Shown one piece after another: positions 1 through 10,205 of a stretch of DNA of 64,000 bases (within the stretch, counting starts at the first letter, position 1; each line of letters begins with the position of its first letter). Source of the DNA: Phoebastria nigripes (Eukaryota; Chordata; Aves; Procellariiformes; Diomedeidae); the NCBI GenBank assembly GCA_035582835.1, contig JAYKAV010001256.1, positions 985,507 through 1,049,506 of the forward strand, read 5' to 3'. Both the position numbers and the translations under genes were made by a program. The notes beneath the pieces were generated by a model. It saw only the letters and a list, made by a program, of their open reading frames with translations, ran no database searches and had not been told where the DNA came from.

Positions 1-502
1 AATCTCTTGCCTGTGAAATCTCCATAGAAATCTTAATTTAGACAGATCAATGATTTTCAACAGCAGTCCACAGGCCACAATTGGATCTGTAGACAAGTTC
101 TAACAGATCTGCAAAAGAAAACTGAGAGAAAACAAGTGAAATGCAAATAGCTGACATCTCTTAAAGACAAATATCTCCAACTGAAGACGTCAGTGATTCT
201 TAAATAAAAAAAGGTTAAAAATCACTGGAATTCATTATTTTCTCTTTTACAATCTGGCTGAATATATTTTGTTCTTTTTAAAAAACAACACCACAAATCC
301 CAGCAACGATATTTCAGGGAATATCTGAAACCCAGATGTCCTGGTCCTGCTCCCAGTTATCTGAGTGTTAAAATGAGAAATAACTTCATGAATGCCAATG
401 CAGTTCAAATCAGCATCAGCACTATCATCTGTGGAGAACAGAGTAGAACAGAATCAACATCTACAAACCTTGGAGTTTTACCAGTGTTATCATTAGCAAG
501 GC
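1..502. other. Unique noncoding DNA, nothing recognised
   Basis: No credible open frame, repeat or RNA gene is visible. The DNA is AT-rich and of ordinary complexity. Confidence 0.5.
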
Positions 503-584
503 CAAATTGTGAAATCCTCAGTCTGTTCCTCCTGCAGCAAAACTCCTCCTGACTTGTATGGGACTTCAGGGCTGAGTTTGAACC
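503..584. repeat. Degenerate copy of a palindromic amniote interspersed repeat
   Basis: The stretch runs from GTGAAATCCTCAG through CAAAACTCCTCCTGACTT to GGGACTTCAGGGCTGAGTTTGAACC. This resembles a repeat I recall from bird and reptile DNA, in which CCCATTGACTTCAATGGG-like halves face each other inside GAAATCC...GGATTTC ends. I do not know its family name. The match is by eye and is decayed. A cleaner palindrome of the same kind lies at 24,065-24,094. Confidence 0.35.
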
Positions 585-1469
585 TCAAGGTTTAACCCAT
601 CCTTGGAGTCTCCCCAAAGTCCTTGCACAACCCTACCGACGGGATTTTCAGGTTTGTAACACTTCCGTGATTCAATCTGTGGATACCACCCTGCCATAGA
701 GTCCTGGATCAGACTCAAAATCTGCCCTTTTCTCTAAAAGTCCACAGAGAAACCTTCTACCTTTAGGAACTAATGAGTGTGTGAGAGGTTAACAAACCTC
801 TGCAGGATTTCTGCAGACCTTATCATCTCTGTTTCAAATGTGACTCCACTGCACTCTCCAACCTAAACCGAGGGCTGTCTATGCATTAAAAAAAAAAACA
901 AAAAAAAAAAAACCCAACCAAAAAAAAGCCACACAAAACCCCCTCCCAAAACCTACCAAAATGAAACTGTCTCCTGCACATCAAATGCTCCCACTTTTCA
1001 AGGGGAGTGGTGGTGATGGAAAAAGTGACAGGGAGAACAGATCTTGATGTGACAGATGTTAGTCATACTGCTTAATGCGCTACTAGAAAGCACTCAGATC
1101 GTGCAGTGATAAAGGCTGGGTATGAAGCAGAGCAGAACATAATTTTTTCTTTTTCCATCATGTTTTGGAGTCTACATCCTTTGCTCTCTCTCGAGCATGA
1201 TGATCAGCTTTCTCCCTCATTAGGTCCAAATGTAATTTGACAAACATTCACACTTATTGATTTCATTCATTCGCTCAGCTGAATACGCAGGACTAAGGAA
1301 ATCATCCTTGGTGGCCCAAATCAAACATTTACACTTTAGTTTGCATATATGAAAACCCTAAAAGCTCACAATTTCCACGAGACTATAACTGCGACTGAAT
1401 AACAGAACAATCTCACCTTTACTTTCCACACTTTCCGCTCTCCTTCATGTTTTAGATGCCTGCTGTTCT
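585..1469. other. Noncoding DNA with an A-rich tract
   Basis: There is no credible open frame. An A-rich, C-interrupted low-complexity tract lies at about 888-927. Nothing else is recognised. Confidence 0.5.
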
Positions 1470-1566
1470 TAATTATTTTATTATTTATTCAGCACAGTCA
1501 AGGTACTCAGCTTAACAAGACACAAATATAATAACAATCCCTAATCCCTAAAGAGCTTATGTTGGT
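1470..1566 (-). repeat. L2/MIR-type 3' tail relic
   Basis: The plus strand reads TTATTTATTCAGCACAG, then ACACAAATATAATAACAATCCCTAATCCCTAAAGAGCTTA. The reverse complement of the last part matches the ACTGTAAGCTCTTTGGGGCAGGGA core of L2/MIR-type tails, so the element lies on the minus strand. L2 and MIR are known to share 3' tails, so I do not choose between them. The copy is old and has no visible target duplication. The same family occurs at 50,902 (plus) and probably at 44,745 (minus). Confidence 0.5.
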
Positions 1567-1954
1567 AAAAACAGGGATTACACGTTGCTCCAGCTCTCCT
1601 TATGACAGTTCCCTGTTTTTCTGTCTCTTGCCATGTCCTGAGTAATTAGTGCAGTCAAGGTGCCACTTGCAACATTAATTGCATCTTTACATGGTTTAAC
1701 AAAGACTTTTTGGCCAATGGTGCACATTTTACAGTGCCGACCATACTATTGCTGTGAGAAAAAAACCCAACACTCTCAGTCAGACATAACCATTTTTGAT
1801 AAGGTTGAATTTTCAGCTCAGTGATTTAAATTTCTTTCACACTGTGTCTACTTCCTGAAGGATTTGTTGTAAGGCAATCAATGGCAATATTTTTTGTTGT
1901 TCTCTGAATTTCTTTAAATTTAGGTCCTATGCTCTGTTCCTATTACCCCTTTTT

Positions 1955-2070
1955 TATTAGTGCTTTTCATCACTAAATATCCAAGCACTTCACAAAAAAA
2001 ATGTAAGAGTCATTAGAGATCTTTTATGGATGGGGAAGATGAGGCAAAGGGTGTGAACCAAGTAAAACCG
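1955..2070 (+). repeat. MIR/CORE-SINE-like relic
   Basis: The order is TAGTGCTTTTCATCACTAAAT, AAGCACTTCACAAA, TTTATGGATGGGGAAGATGAGGCAAAGGG, GTGAACCAAGTAA. This follows the usual MIR-like order of a CTTTACAAA-type box, a TTTACAGATGGGGAAACTGAGGC-type box and a GTGACTTGCCCA-type box. It is strongly diverged and there is no terminal duplication. Confidence 0.45.
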
Positions 2071-2424
2071 AGGATCATTACACTGCATGATCTTTCAGAA
2101 AAATTGGCTACAGAAATACCTCAGGTAATAATAAATACCATTATGCTATGATTAGTTTTGAATAAACTAACGCATCAGCTTATTCTCAACTTATTTTTCC
2201 ATTGCCTGACAATGAAGGTAATGTTTATACTCAGTGTTAGCATCACTAAAAGGAGGAAAATCTTTAGTTATTACCAGGCTTTATGTATAAATTNGTGTCG
2301 TGTGGGCAAAATAAAAAGGCATTCATTTCAGTATCACTAATTGGACAGGCTAATTTGAGGTGGAAGAGAAGGGTGGTAACTCCTGCTCCAAGTGTTGTGT
2401 AGCAATAGTAGGCTGTTCTGGATA

Positions 2425-2553
2425 TATTTTATCTTATTTTATTTTATTTTATTTCATTTTATTTTATTTTATTTTACTTTTTTTTTATTTTATTCATGTT
2501 ATTTTAATCTCATTTGGGGTTTTTGTTTTGTTTTGTTCTTTTTTTTTTTTTTT
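2425..2553. repeat. (TTTTA)n microsatellite and T-rich tract
   Basis: A run of TTTTA pentamers with a few interruptions covers about 2,425-2,500. It is followed by T-rich low-complexity DNA (TTTTG repeats and a T run) to about 2,553. Open frames here code only F/L/Y-rich low-complexity peptide and are not genes. Confidence 0.9.
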
Positions 2554-3109
2554 AAACTGCTTCAGATGTATAGGCTTTTATTTAGCAAATGTAACATTGA
2601 CATAGCCGTACCACAGGACCATCCTGAAGACAAAACTGAGTAATAACTGAAGCCCCATTCCCCTTTCCATTAACCGTCATGAATTTGTGTCTTAAAATAA
2701 CTCCATGGATTTCAGCCTTCCCTCCAAACCCTGAATCAGCTGAGAACACACAATAGAATATACCCACGAACAAACAAAAGGGAGGCAGATTCAACAAAGA
2801 CTGAGCAAAAATGAGAGGTACCAGCGTTGTAAATCTAACATGACATTTGAAAACATTCCTCTTTCTGCTTATTTCTTCAGGAGTTCCTCCTGCCTCTTTT
2901 GTGTTTTATTTATTCAGCCTGCAAAGACCTTTTTTTTCAGTTCAAGGGCTGTGTTTTATTGTCGTTGCCCAACACAAGAGAGACCCAATTCAGGGCATTT
3001 TTCTAACGTAAAAGAAATTATAAACACTGTCAATATTAAGAGGAGCTTATTTTCAGAAGGGAGCTCTGACAGTTAACAGAGCTGCTCCATTATCTGTACT
3101 TTTGATTAA
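2554..3109. other. Noncoding DNA, nothing recognised
   Basis: Short open frames on both strands show no domain, signal or recognisable similarity. No repeat was identified. Confidence 0.45.
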
Positions 3110-3665
3110 ACTATCCGCGACTCTTCCTGCAGATGCGCGTGTGTGCAAACACGCTACTTGAGAAACAACGTAGGAGGAAAATTAGGAGGCCCAAGCAGCA
3201 GTTCCTGGGAAGGGGTGACTATATTTTGTCACAAGAGACAAATTTCTGAAAAACCAACTACATTCCCAAATCTGCATCTCCAGTTAGCCAGCACGGACCA
3301 GCAGAAGACGAGCCAGCGCCAGCCCAGGGACACCGAAAGCCGTTATCTCACCGCTGCATCGCGGTTGACAAATCTCCCAGTGTCACATAACTGCATCGGC
3401 TCGTCTGGATCTGCCTTGGGAGCAGCTACATTAAGACACATCCTGCAGCCTTATCACCTCACAGTTAAATTAAGAGGACAAAGCCCAAGACGGAGAACAG
3501 AAAATGAGACAACCCGGACTGTTCAGCAACAAAAAAGGCTGATGCAGACATCATCTGCAGCACACGTCGCTGAAAGCGAGAGCCGCTGCAGAAGGTTAAA
3601 CTGCACGAGGAAACAAGGACAAGCGGTGTTTGGGATTGCTCCAGAAATTCTGATTAAAACCTGAG
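3110..3665. other. CpG-dense segment, unrecognised
   Basis: By hand count about two dozen CpGs fall in roughly 555 bp, far denser than the flanks, and the segment is less AT-rich than its surroundings. The longest open frame in the window (3,143-3,664, plus, 173 codons, GTG start) lies here. It is rich in Q, S, T and R, has no domain I recognise and no clear start context, and probably stays open because of base composition. The segment could be a small CpG island or promoter, a noncoding first exon, or an old GC-rich repeat. No TATA box or splice structure decides this. Confidence 0.4.
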
Positions 3666-5189
3666 CAGCACAGTGTGAGGGAAACCAGAAAGTAGGAAGC
3701 AAGTTGGTCTGCTGTCATGGGTTAAAAAAAGCTGCAGGGAAAAGATGTGTGAGCAAATAGCAGATAAGATAACTTTATGTATATCAAGGGTTAAACTAAA
3801 CTCTTTTTTGTTTTAGTGACTGAGTTTAGTGGGGGAAGGGAATTCCTAAGCCTTTGCTTTGTTGTTCTTTCCATAGTGAAAAAAAAAAAAGAAAAGGAAA
3901 AAAGAGAGAAAGTGAGAGAGACTTCTTGCTCAGGATTAATTATTGAGTGTTCCAGGGCTTTATAATATATTTATGTACTCCCTAGAGCTTGGCACGCTCT
4001 CTTTCTCCCTCCTTCTGTCTTACTGTGTCATCTCCATCCCAGCACTTCTCACTCAAATACCTCACAAGACCCAATGGGGTATCAAAAGAGATGGAGGTCC
4101 TGGGGGAAATGCCAGCACGCCGTACAGCTCGCACTAGCGTTGCTCCAGCTAAGGCCTTCCTGAGCACCTTCAAACAGCTTTGTTCTCAGGAGTTCAGGAA
4201 TATGGTTGCAGAGGCTTATACTTATGCCAAAGCCTAATGTTTAAACTTGCAGTTCATCTAGAAATACATTTTACTACCATAATTATTACCCACCACTACA
4301 GAATTTGATTTGCTTGTGCCCCTTTTCTGCACAGTTTGTTTTTTTCTTTAATCTTATCCCCCCCCTCCCACTACAGCATAAGAAGCAAAACCAGATTAAA
4401 ATGTATTTGAAGTTTGATATGAGAGTGGCAGAAGGATTTTGATTAATATCTACCACAGGAGAATTCATTTTATTAGATGGAAGTGCTGCTGCTGGACAAC
4501 TCAGATGACCTGAAGGATGGTGCAGAGATTACAGTTGATGGATGAAAAGTGCTGTGCTTCCCATGGCGAGGAGCGGGGACACGAGCTCTGATGTTTGCCA
4601 CTATTAATGAGCACTTTGGTGGTACACTGCTTCTCCAAAGCCCTAAGCAAACATCAACTAATGCATTCATTAATAGTCCTCCAACTGCAGAGACAGGGAA
4701 AGAGCGGAAGAAGGTGAAGTCTTGGCCCCATTGATCTCAGTAATGGTTAGATCATTTTGTGAAGCCAGAACTTCACCCCAAAGTGGTTTTCTATAGACTA
4801 CACTGAAAACAGCTCATCTAAAAAGCATTCTTATGGTTTTCCACCACTGTTATGTTGGTGACAGTGAGTGCCCTGGTTTACATGGCCACTTTGTCAAGCA
4901 GAACATCTAGAGATGTTTTTATATAAATGTTCTAGATACTTGGTTTACCTCTGGAGCTTGGGACAGCAGTAGGAAAAATTAAGAAAAATAATTTNGAATG
5001 AAGATATAGTCAACTCTGTTTCCTTATTCTATACTTGGTGCCACGTACAAGAAATACCATAACTCTTCTTCCTTCATATTGTCATGAAAACATTGAAGAA
5101 ATATCTCTGAGACATTGGCTACAGGTGTTTCTTAGGAATATTTCTCATTGTTAAAAAATGGCCTGATTAAATCACATTTTAAAAAATGG
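3666..5189. other. Noncoding DNA with purine-rich tract
   Basis: A tract of A with scattered G and GAGA steps lies at about 3,880-3,922. Overlapping short frames at 3,940-4,240 show no recognisable domain. The sequence starting TGTCATGGGTTAA at 3,713 recalls the start of some avian LTRs, but I find no matching end or duplication. Confidence 0.4.
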
Positions 5190-5221
5190 TGACATACAGA
5201 ATTGACATCGTTTGTATGTCA
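5190..5221. repeat. Inverted repeat, 9-bp perfect arms
   Basis: TGACATACA at 5,190-5,198 is the exact reverse complement of TGTATGTCA at 5,213-5,221, with a 14-nt loop. No known element was recognised around it. A second hairpin lies 64 bp downstream. Confidence 0.7.
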
Positions 5222-5284
5222 GACCAGAGCTGTGCCTGTATGTTGGGTATTGTGTATTTACATACACTTCAATATAGATACGGG

Positions 5285-5327
5285 TTGTAATGAATGCATC
5301 CTTGTAATGTACAAGGATATGTTACAA
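5285..5327. repeat. Nested hairpin
   Basis: ATCCTTGTA (5,298-5,306) and TACAAGGAT (5,310-5,318) form perfect 9-bp arms around ATG. They are flanked by a further pair, TTGTAA (5,285-5,290) and TTACAA (5,322-5,327). The structure is visible but its function is unknown. Confidence 0.65.
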
Positions 5328-8300
5328 TCTATTGCACAAATAGCATGAATTTCAAAATTACATGATAAAGCATTTACACAAGGGATAACAGCTTTATTGA
5401 TCTACCAAAACAAGCACAGTTTACAAGTTATTTAACTTCTGCATTTAAAGGTAGGGAAGCTATTGTAGTTNGTTATCTAAAGAACATAGATACGGTTATG
5501 GAGGAGGAATATTTGCCCAAACACAAACTTCTGCAATGTGTAGATGTCTTCATCTGAGGTAGCCAACCTGGGCTTCCTTTGTACTTCTCTGACTTCACGT
5601 AGAGGAAATATACCTCTAGAAGCAGAATCACTTCATCTTAAACAAACTTCTGAAATAAGTTGGATGAATCTTATCTTGTTTTTCTTGACTCACTCTGGAG
5701 GGAGTCCACTCAACCAGCTTAGCTACAGTCACCTACACTGTAGATATCTAAAGTTAGGGGAGGCAAATCGTATGCCTGGTAGCTTATGATACTTCCCCAC
5801 CAGCATCTCAAGGCAACAGACCCAAAGTCTTTGAAAATACTTATCAGAGAAATAATCTAATCCAAACTGGCCAGTGGAGACAGATAGCTACATACAGACA
5901 ACCACTCAGTCCAACCTGAGATACCATCCTGTGGAGTTACATTTCTCTCTCTGTCTCCTCTGACTAGATAAGATACTTAAATTTCATGTGGCTACAGGCA
6001 GGGGAAAAAAATCCCCCAAGGCTGAATGTCTTCCTATGGTTCAGTGAACCAACAACTGATTTCAGTTTAATTCTATTCCACAATGTTTCAAGGAGCATGG
6101 AACAGTTTAGCTTTATCCTTGCTACACCCTGCCTCTCTTACAAAAGATGCATCTCAACGAGTGATAAAAAGTGGGACTTCAAAACTAGGACTTGCATTAC
6201 TTGAGGTTACATTTTCAAAACACTGATGAACTTATATGGCTCAGTTTTCAGGAGTCAGACCTGGATACCTGAAAAGGGTGATTTTCAGAACTCCTCTTTG
6301 GCCCTGATAAAATATAGTGGCATTTATGAAGTATTTTGGTCTGAGCACTCAAAATAACTAGTGGTTTTGGACATGCAGTCCCTAGTATCAGTAGTGCTTA
6401 TAGATACCTGGAACAAACATAAAACCCACAACCCCATGTAAACATATTAACACTTCAGTTATATCTGTTGCATGTCAATATTTTAAAATCATTCAATTTT
6501 CAGACTAATGGCTGTATCCTGACTTAATTAAGGACACATTTCTTTCTAAGTGTGTTTAATTTCTATAAAAATATTCTCAGAACAGGCAGGAGAGGGAAAT
6601 ATTTTCAGTTATAATAAAATCAGCATGAGAAGTCTGGTATCCCACAAGGGGCTAAATCCATGTGAATGTGTGAGGGCAAATGGGGTAAANTAGGACCATG
6701 ATCCAAAACATACTCCTGAGAGGCCATCACTGACTGTCATAAGAAGCATTAATCTTTATATTAATTTTGCAGACAGTGCTTCAAAAGATTTCCTACTGCC
6801 CTTACACTTCTTTCTCAGCCTGCTTTCACCTTCTGCCAGCTGGATCTTGATGCAAGACAGAATTTAGACCTTTGGTCTCTTAGTTTTGTCAACCTCATAC
6901 TTCTCTTGTCAACATAAATCCCTTGCAAATCAACCAAAGGAAGCTGCATTTGTCTTGCTACAGGTAACCAAGGGAAAGCATTTTACAATGAACCAACAGG
7001 GGTTGGTCCCCACTCCAATTTTAATTTGTGTATTAACCAGCTGAGATCAGATTCAGACTCCACAGATTCATGCAACAAAGTTGATCAATGAATGTCCCTA
7101 ACTCAGCTGTTACAGCACAACAGATTAGTGCTGCACACTCCAATCCGGCTCAGAGCAAATCTTTACCATTTGTTCCTTTTAAGGAACTGCTCTTTTAGGC
7201 AGTATCTTTTAAGGGCAGTATCATGAAGACTCTTTACTGATTCAAGTAATAACAAGCCTGCTGCCGTTTCAGTCTAACTTCCAGGAGTCTGTACATTTAT
7301 GCTAGAGGACAAGACTGTATTCAGCTACAGGTCACAATGGTAATCCCTTTTAATACTTTTGATATATGAAGAACACATCTCCTATCTCCCTTTCTGATCC
7401 AGCTTTCAAGAGCAATGTAATGTCAGTATTTCATTCCTGATAATTGTTTTCTTAATCACTGGATTTTTCTAAGATGACCTCCCGGGGCTTTGCTTTGTTT
7501 TTGTGTTTGCTCAGTCTCCATACAATACAGCTTGCCACATAACCGTATTTAGTCAGGCACTTCTCTAGCTCCATTGTCAGTAGGCTTAATGGAAGTGACC
7601 CATTCTCCTTCCAATGATAATTCTGGAGTGTATCCAACACATGGAAAGACTAACTTCTGATTCCATTTTTTTCCCTGTTGAATATACTCTTTTTTTCCAT
7701 CAGGATTCCTCTGGTTTTGTGTTTCATTCAGTACTTCAGCTCACTGACTACTGGGACTGAAGCAAAAAAATAATCAGCGTGAGAAGAAGCATTAACACCC
7801 AAGTACCACCCATAATGTAAGTTTGCTAAGAAGAATTAACAACTAACTGTGCTATTTTCCAGCTATTCACTTTTCAAGGCTTCTATCTATCTCAAAAAAA
7901 ATCTCAAACAATGCCAGGCAGAGTTCAGCCCATAATAACACAGTTCACAACTTTGAGCCGAAGGAGGTTTGCATGAGCCAAAAAGAAAGCCTGATGGAAG
8001 ATTTCAAATCCTGCCTCTTAAGCATGTCACTGCTGGCCTGAGCCAATATGGGACTGAGATTTGGTGCCAAAATTATCTCCAACACTTTAATACCTCAGTT
8101 ATTTCTTTGGCTGTCGACAAGTGGCTGAGAAAGGGTGATGTCCAACTTCAGCTTGGTTCAGCAAGCGGAAAACTTGGGTTAAATGATGTTCTCAGCTTAT
8201 GGGAAATACCATTCATAGATCTGCAGAGTGCTGTGAGTACAGACAAGGCTGTCGTAGGTGTGTGCTACATCTCCCTGCTGAAGGCAGACAAACAGGTAGG

Positions 8301-10045
8301 AAGAAAGCAAGTTTTGGATGGCCAGAGGTAAAACAAGAAGGGTTTGATTGTCACTCAGTGACACGAACATCTTGTGGCAGAGAGGACCCCTCAGTTCCAG
8401 CTTCTGTTCTGGTTTTATGAGTCACATGGATGTATTTCTGGTTGTACTATATGTGTAAAATGGATTTATTACTGTGGGTATGGCAAAGTGCTGAAACAGC
8501 TGGAGAAATCCCCGATTTGGTGCAGTTTCCCAAGTCAGGTTTCCCTATNCCATTCTCCTTTGGGCAGCATAGACAGCTTGTCATTTGATTTGATTTCTGG
8601 ATGGCTCATAGGGATGGAGCACTAAAATTCAGTGTAAGGGAGGTATTAGGTGCCTGAATCTTTTCTGGATGTAATCCTCTAGGCTTCACCTCTGATCATC
8701 CAATGTATTATAACATACTGAAAGAGAGATTGAGTGAATTTCCCAGTGTCTAACAAGGAGGCTGCTGGAGGAAGAGATTTAGACGTTGCTGTCATTTCCA
8801 TGAATAGACTACTGAGCTCTTCCTCTTCATGAAGTTGAAAACGACATGATAGCGACCTAGGTGGTATGCAAAAAGGGTAACTGGAAAATTCAGAAAGAAA
8901 AAAAAGCTAATTTTTGTTTAAAAAAAAATTATAATAAAAATATGCTTACTATGCATGATTTGATTTGTTCTTTTGCATATGTAAATATGGAGAAAAGATC
9001 AACAAGATATTGTAAATATAAGGAATAGATTAATATATTCAGATGAATTTCCCTGGTTTGTGGGTACTTTGGATCTAAACCTAGGCTGATGGCTTTTTTA
9101 TCATTCCAGAATGTTCACAGTGGAGACTTTTTCCCCAATCATGACATTCAAAATATTATTTTAATCAGGAATGCTTGACTCCATCCTTTAAAAGTGGAAA
9201 CAGAGGTGGAATTCAATACATTTCATTGACTCATAGAACTTACTATTCTTTGTCAGCAATTTTAAACTGATTGCTAGCGAAGGCTGAATAATATTTCTGT
9301 ACTGGGGTCCTGTGAACCAGGGTGACATAGCATTAAAACTAACCATGCTGACACTGAGGGTCAGTCAGCCCCTGCTGCCAATGAAAGGCTTGTGCAAAGA
9401 CTAAGAATAAAGCATTAGCCAAATAAATAACAAACATCTCTTATCAATTACCCCAATTTTTGAAAGCATTTTCACTTTCACAATCACAGCTTTTTTATTC
9501 TTCATCTTTCTTTTTGTGCCTTTCTTCTCCTCCTCTTTATTCATCTCTCTCCCTTTTTTTGTCCTTTCACATTTCTTTATTGTAGCAACTCCTAGTTTCC
9601 TATCTTGGGCTTTACCTTTATCTCATAAAATGATCAATAATTTCATAGTGAATGATTACATGAGAAAGTCTTAGACTCTAGCACAGCATCGCAAAGAAAA
9701 CAGAGGTGAGAAATATGGATATCCCAAAGTCATGGTTTTAGGCTGTTGATTCAGTAACATAAACACTGAGTCAGTGGCTCTGTACATTTGGGAAGCTTTT
9801 CTTCCCAACTAAAGAATATACTTCAGATATTTAAAAAAAAAAAAAAAAAACATCCCTTAGATTCTGCCAAATCTGAATGTGCCATAAACATACGAAGCAG
9901 AATGGAAGCAGCCCTCAGGAGGGATGTTTAACACCTCTGTTCTTCATATCATCTTGTCTCTCCTCGATTCAGGCAAACTGCAAAAAGCTCACTGCCAACC
10001 TTACAGGACTCTTATGCATCTGCGTTTAACCATTTTGCAGAAAAG
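5328..10045. other. Noncoding DNA, one possible repeat relic, A-tract
   Basis: No gene is supported. The longest frame (7,969-8,331, plus, 120 codons) begins at TTG and shows no recognisable domain. At about 6,270-6,370, GATTTTCAGAACTCC, TGAGCACTCAAAATAACTAG and similar words recall the palindromic GATTTTCAG...TGAGCACTC repeat type of amniotes, heavily decayed. A run of 18 A lies at 9,833-9,850. Confidence 0.45.
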
Positions 10046-10205
10046 ATCTTCACAACAGCTGGGTGCTGTAGGCACACAACTACTCCTTGTTTTACAACTG
10101 GGAAACTGAGTCATGGTGAAACTAAATGGCTTGGCCAGAAGTCACTCAGAGAAAACAGTGGCAGAGCCAAGTGTAAACCTGATGGTCTCAACTCTATCAT
10201 GAATC
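10046..10205 (+). repeat. MIR SINE relic
   Basis: The stretch TTTTACAACTGGGAAACTGAG is followed by GGCTTGGCCAGAAGTCACTCAGA, then GTGGCAGAGCCAAGTGTAAACC and TGGTCTCAACTCT. This matches the order of the MIR core and 3' half: a TTTACAGATGAGGAAACTGAGG-like box, CTTGCCCAAGGTCACACAG, GTGGCAGAGCCGGGATT and TCTGACTC. It is the clearest MIR in the window. Divergence is high, as expected for a pre-avian SINE. No promoter boxes are intact. Confidence 0.75.

Noticed and set aside
3143..3664. 173-codon plus-strand open frame
   Set aside because: It starts at GTG, shows no domain, signal peptide or splice context, and lies in locally less AT-rich DNA where stops are rarer by chance.
3713..4240. Possible LTR starting TGTCATGGGTTAA
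   Set aside because: No matching CA end, no target duplication and no further family landmarks were found.
7969..8331. 120-codon plus-strand frame
   Set aside because: It begins at TTG and nothing in it resembles a known protein family.
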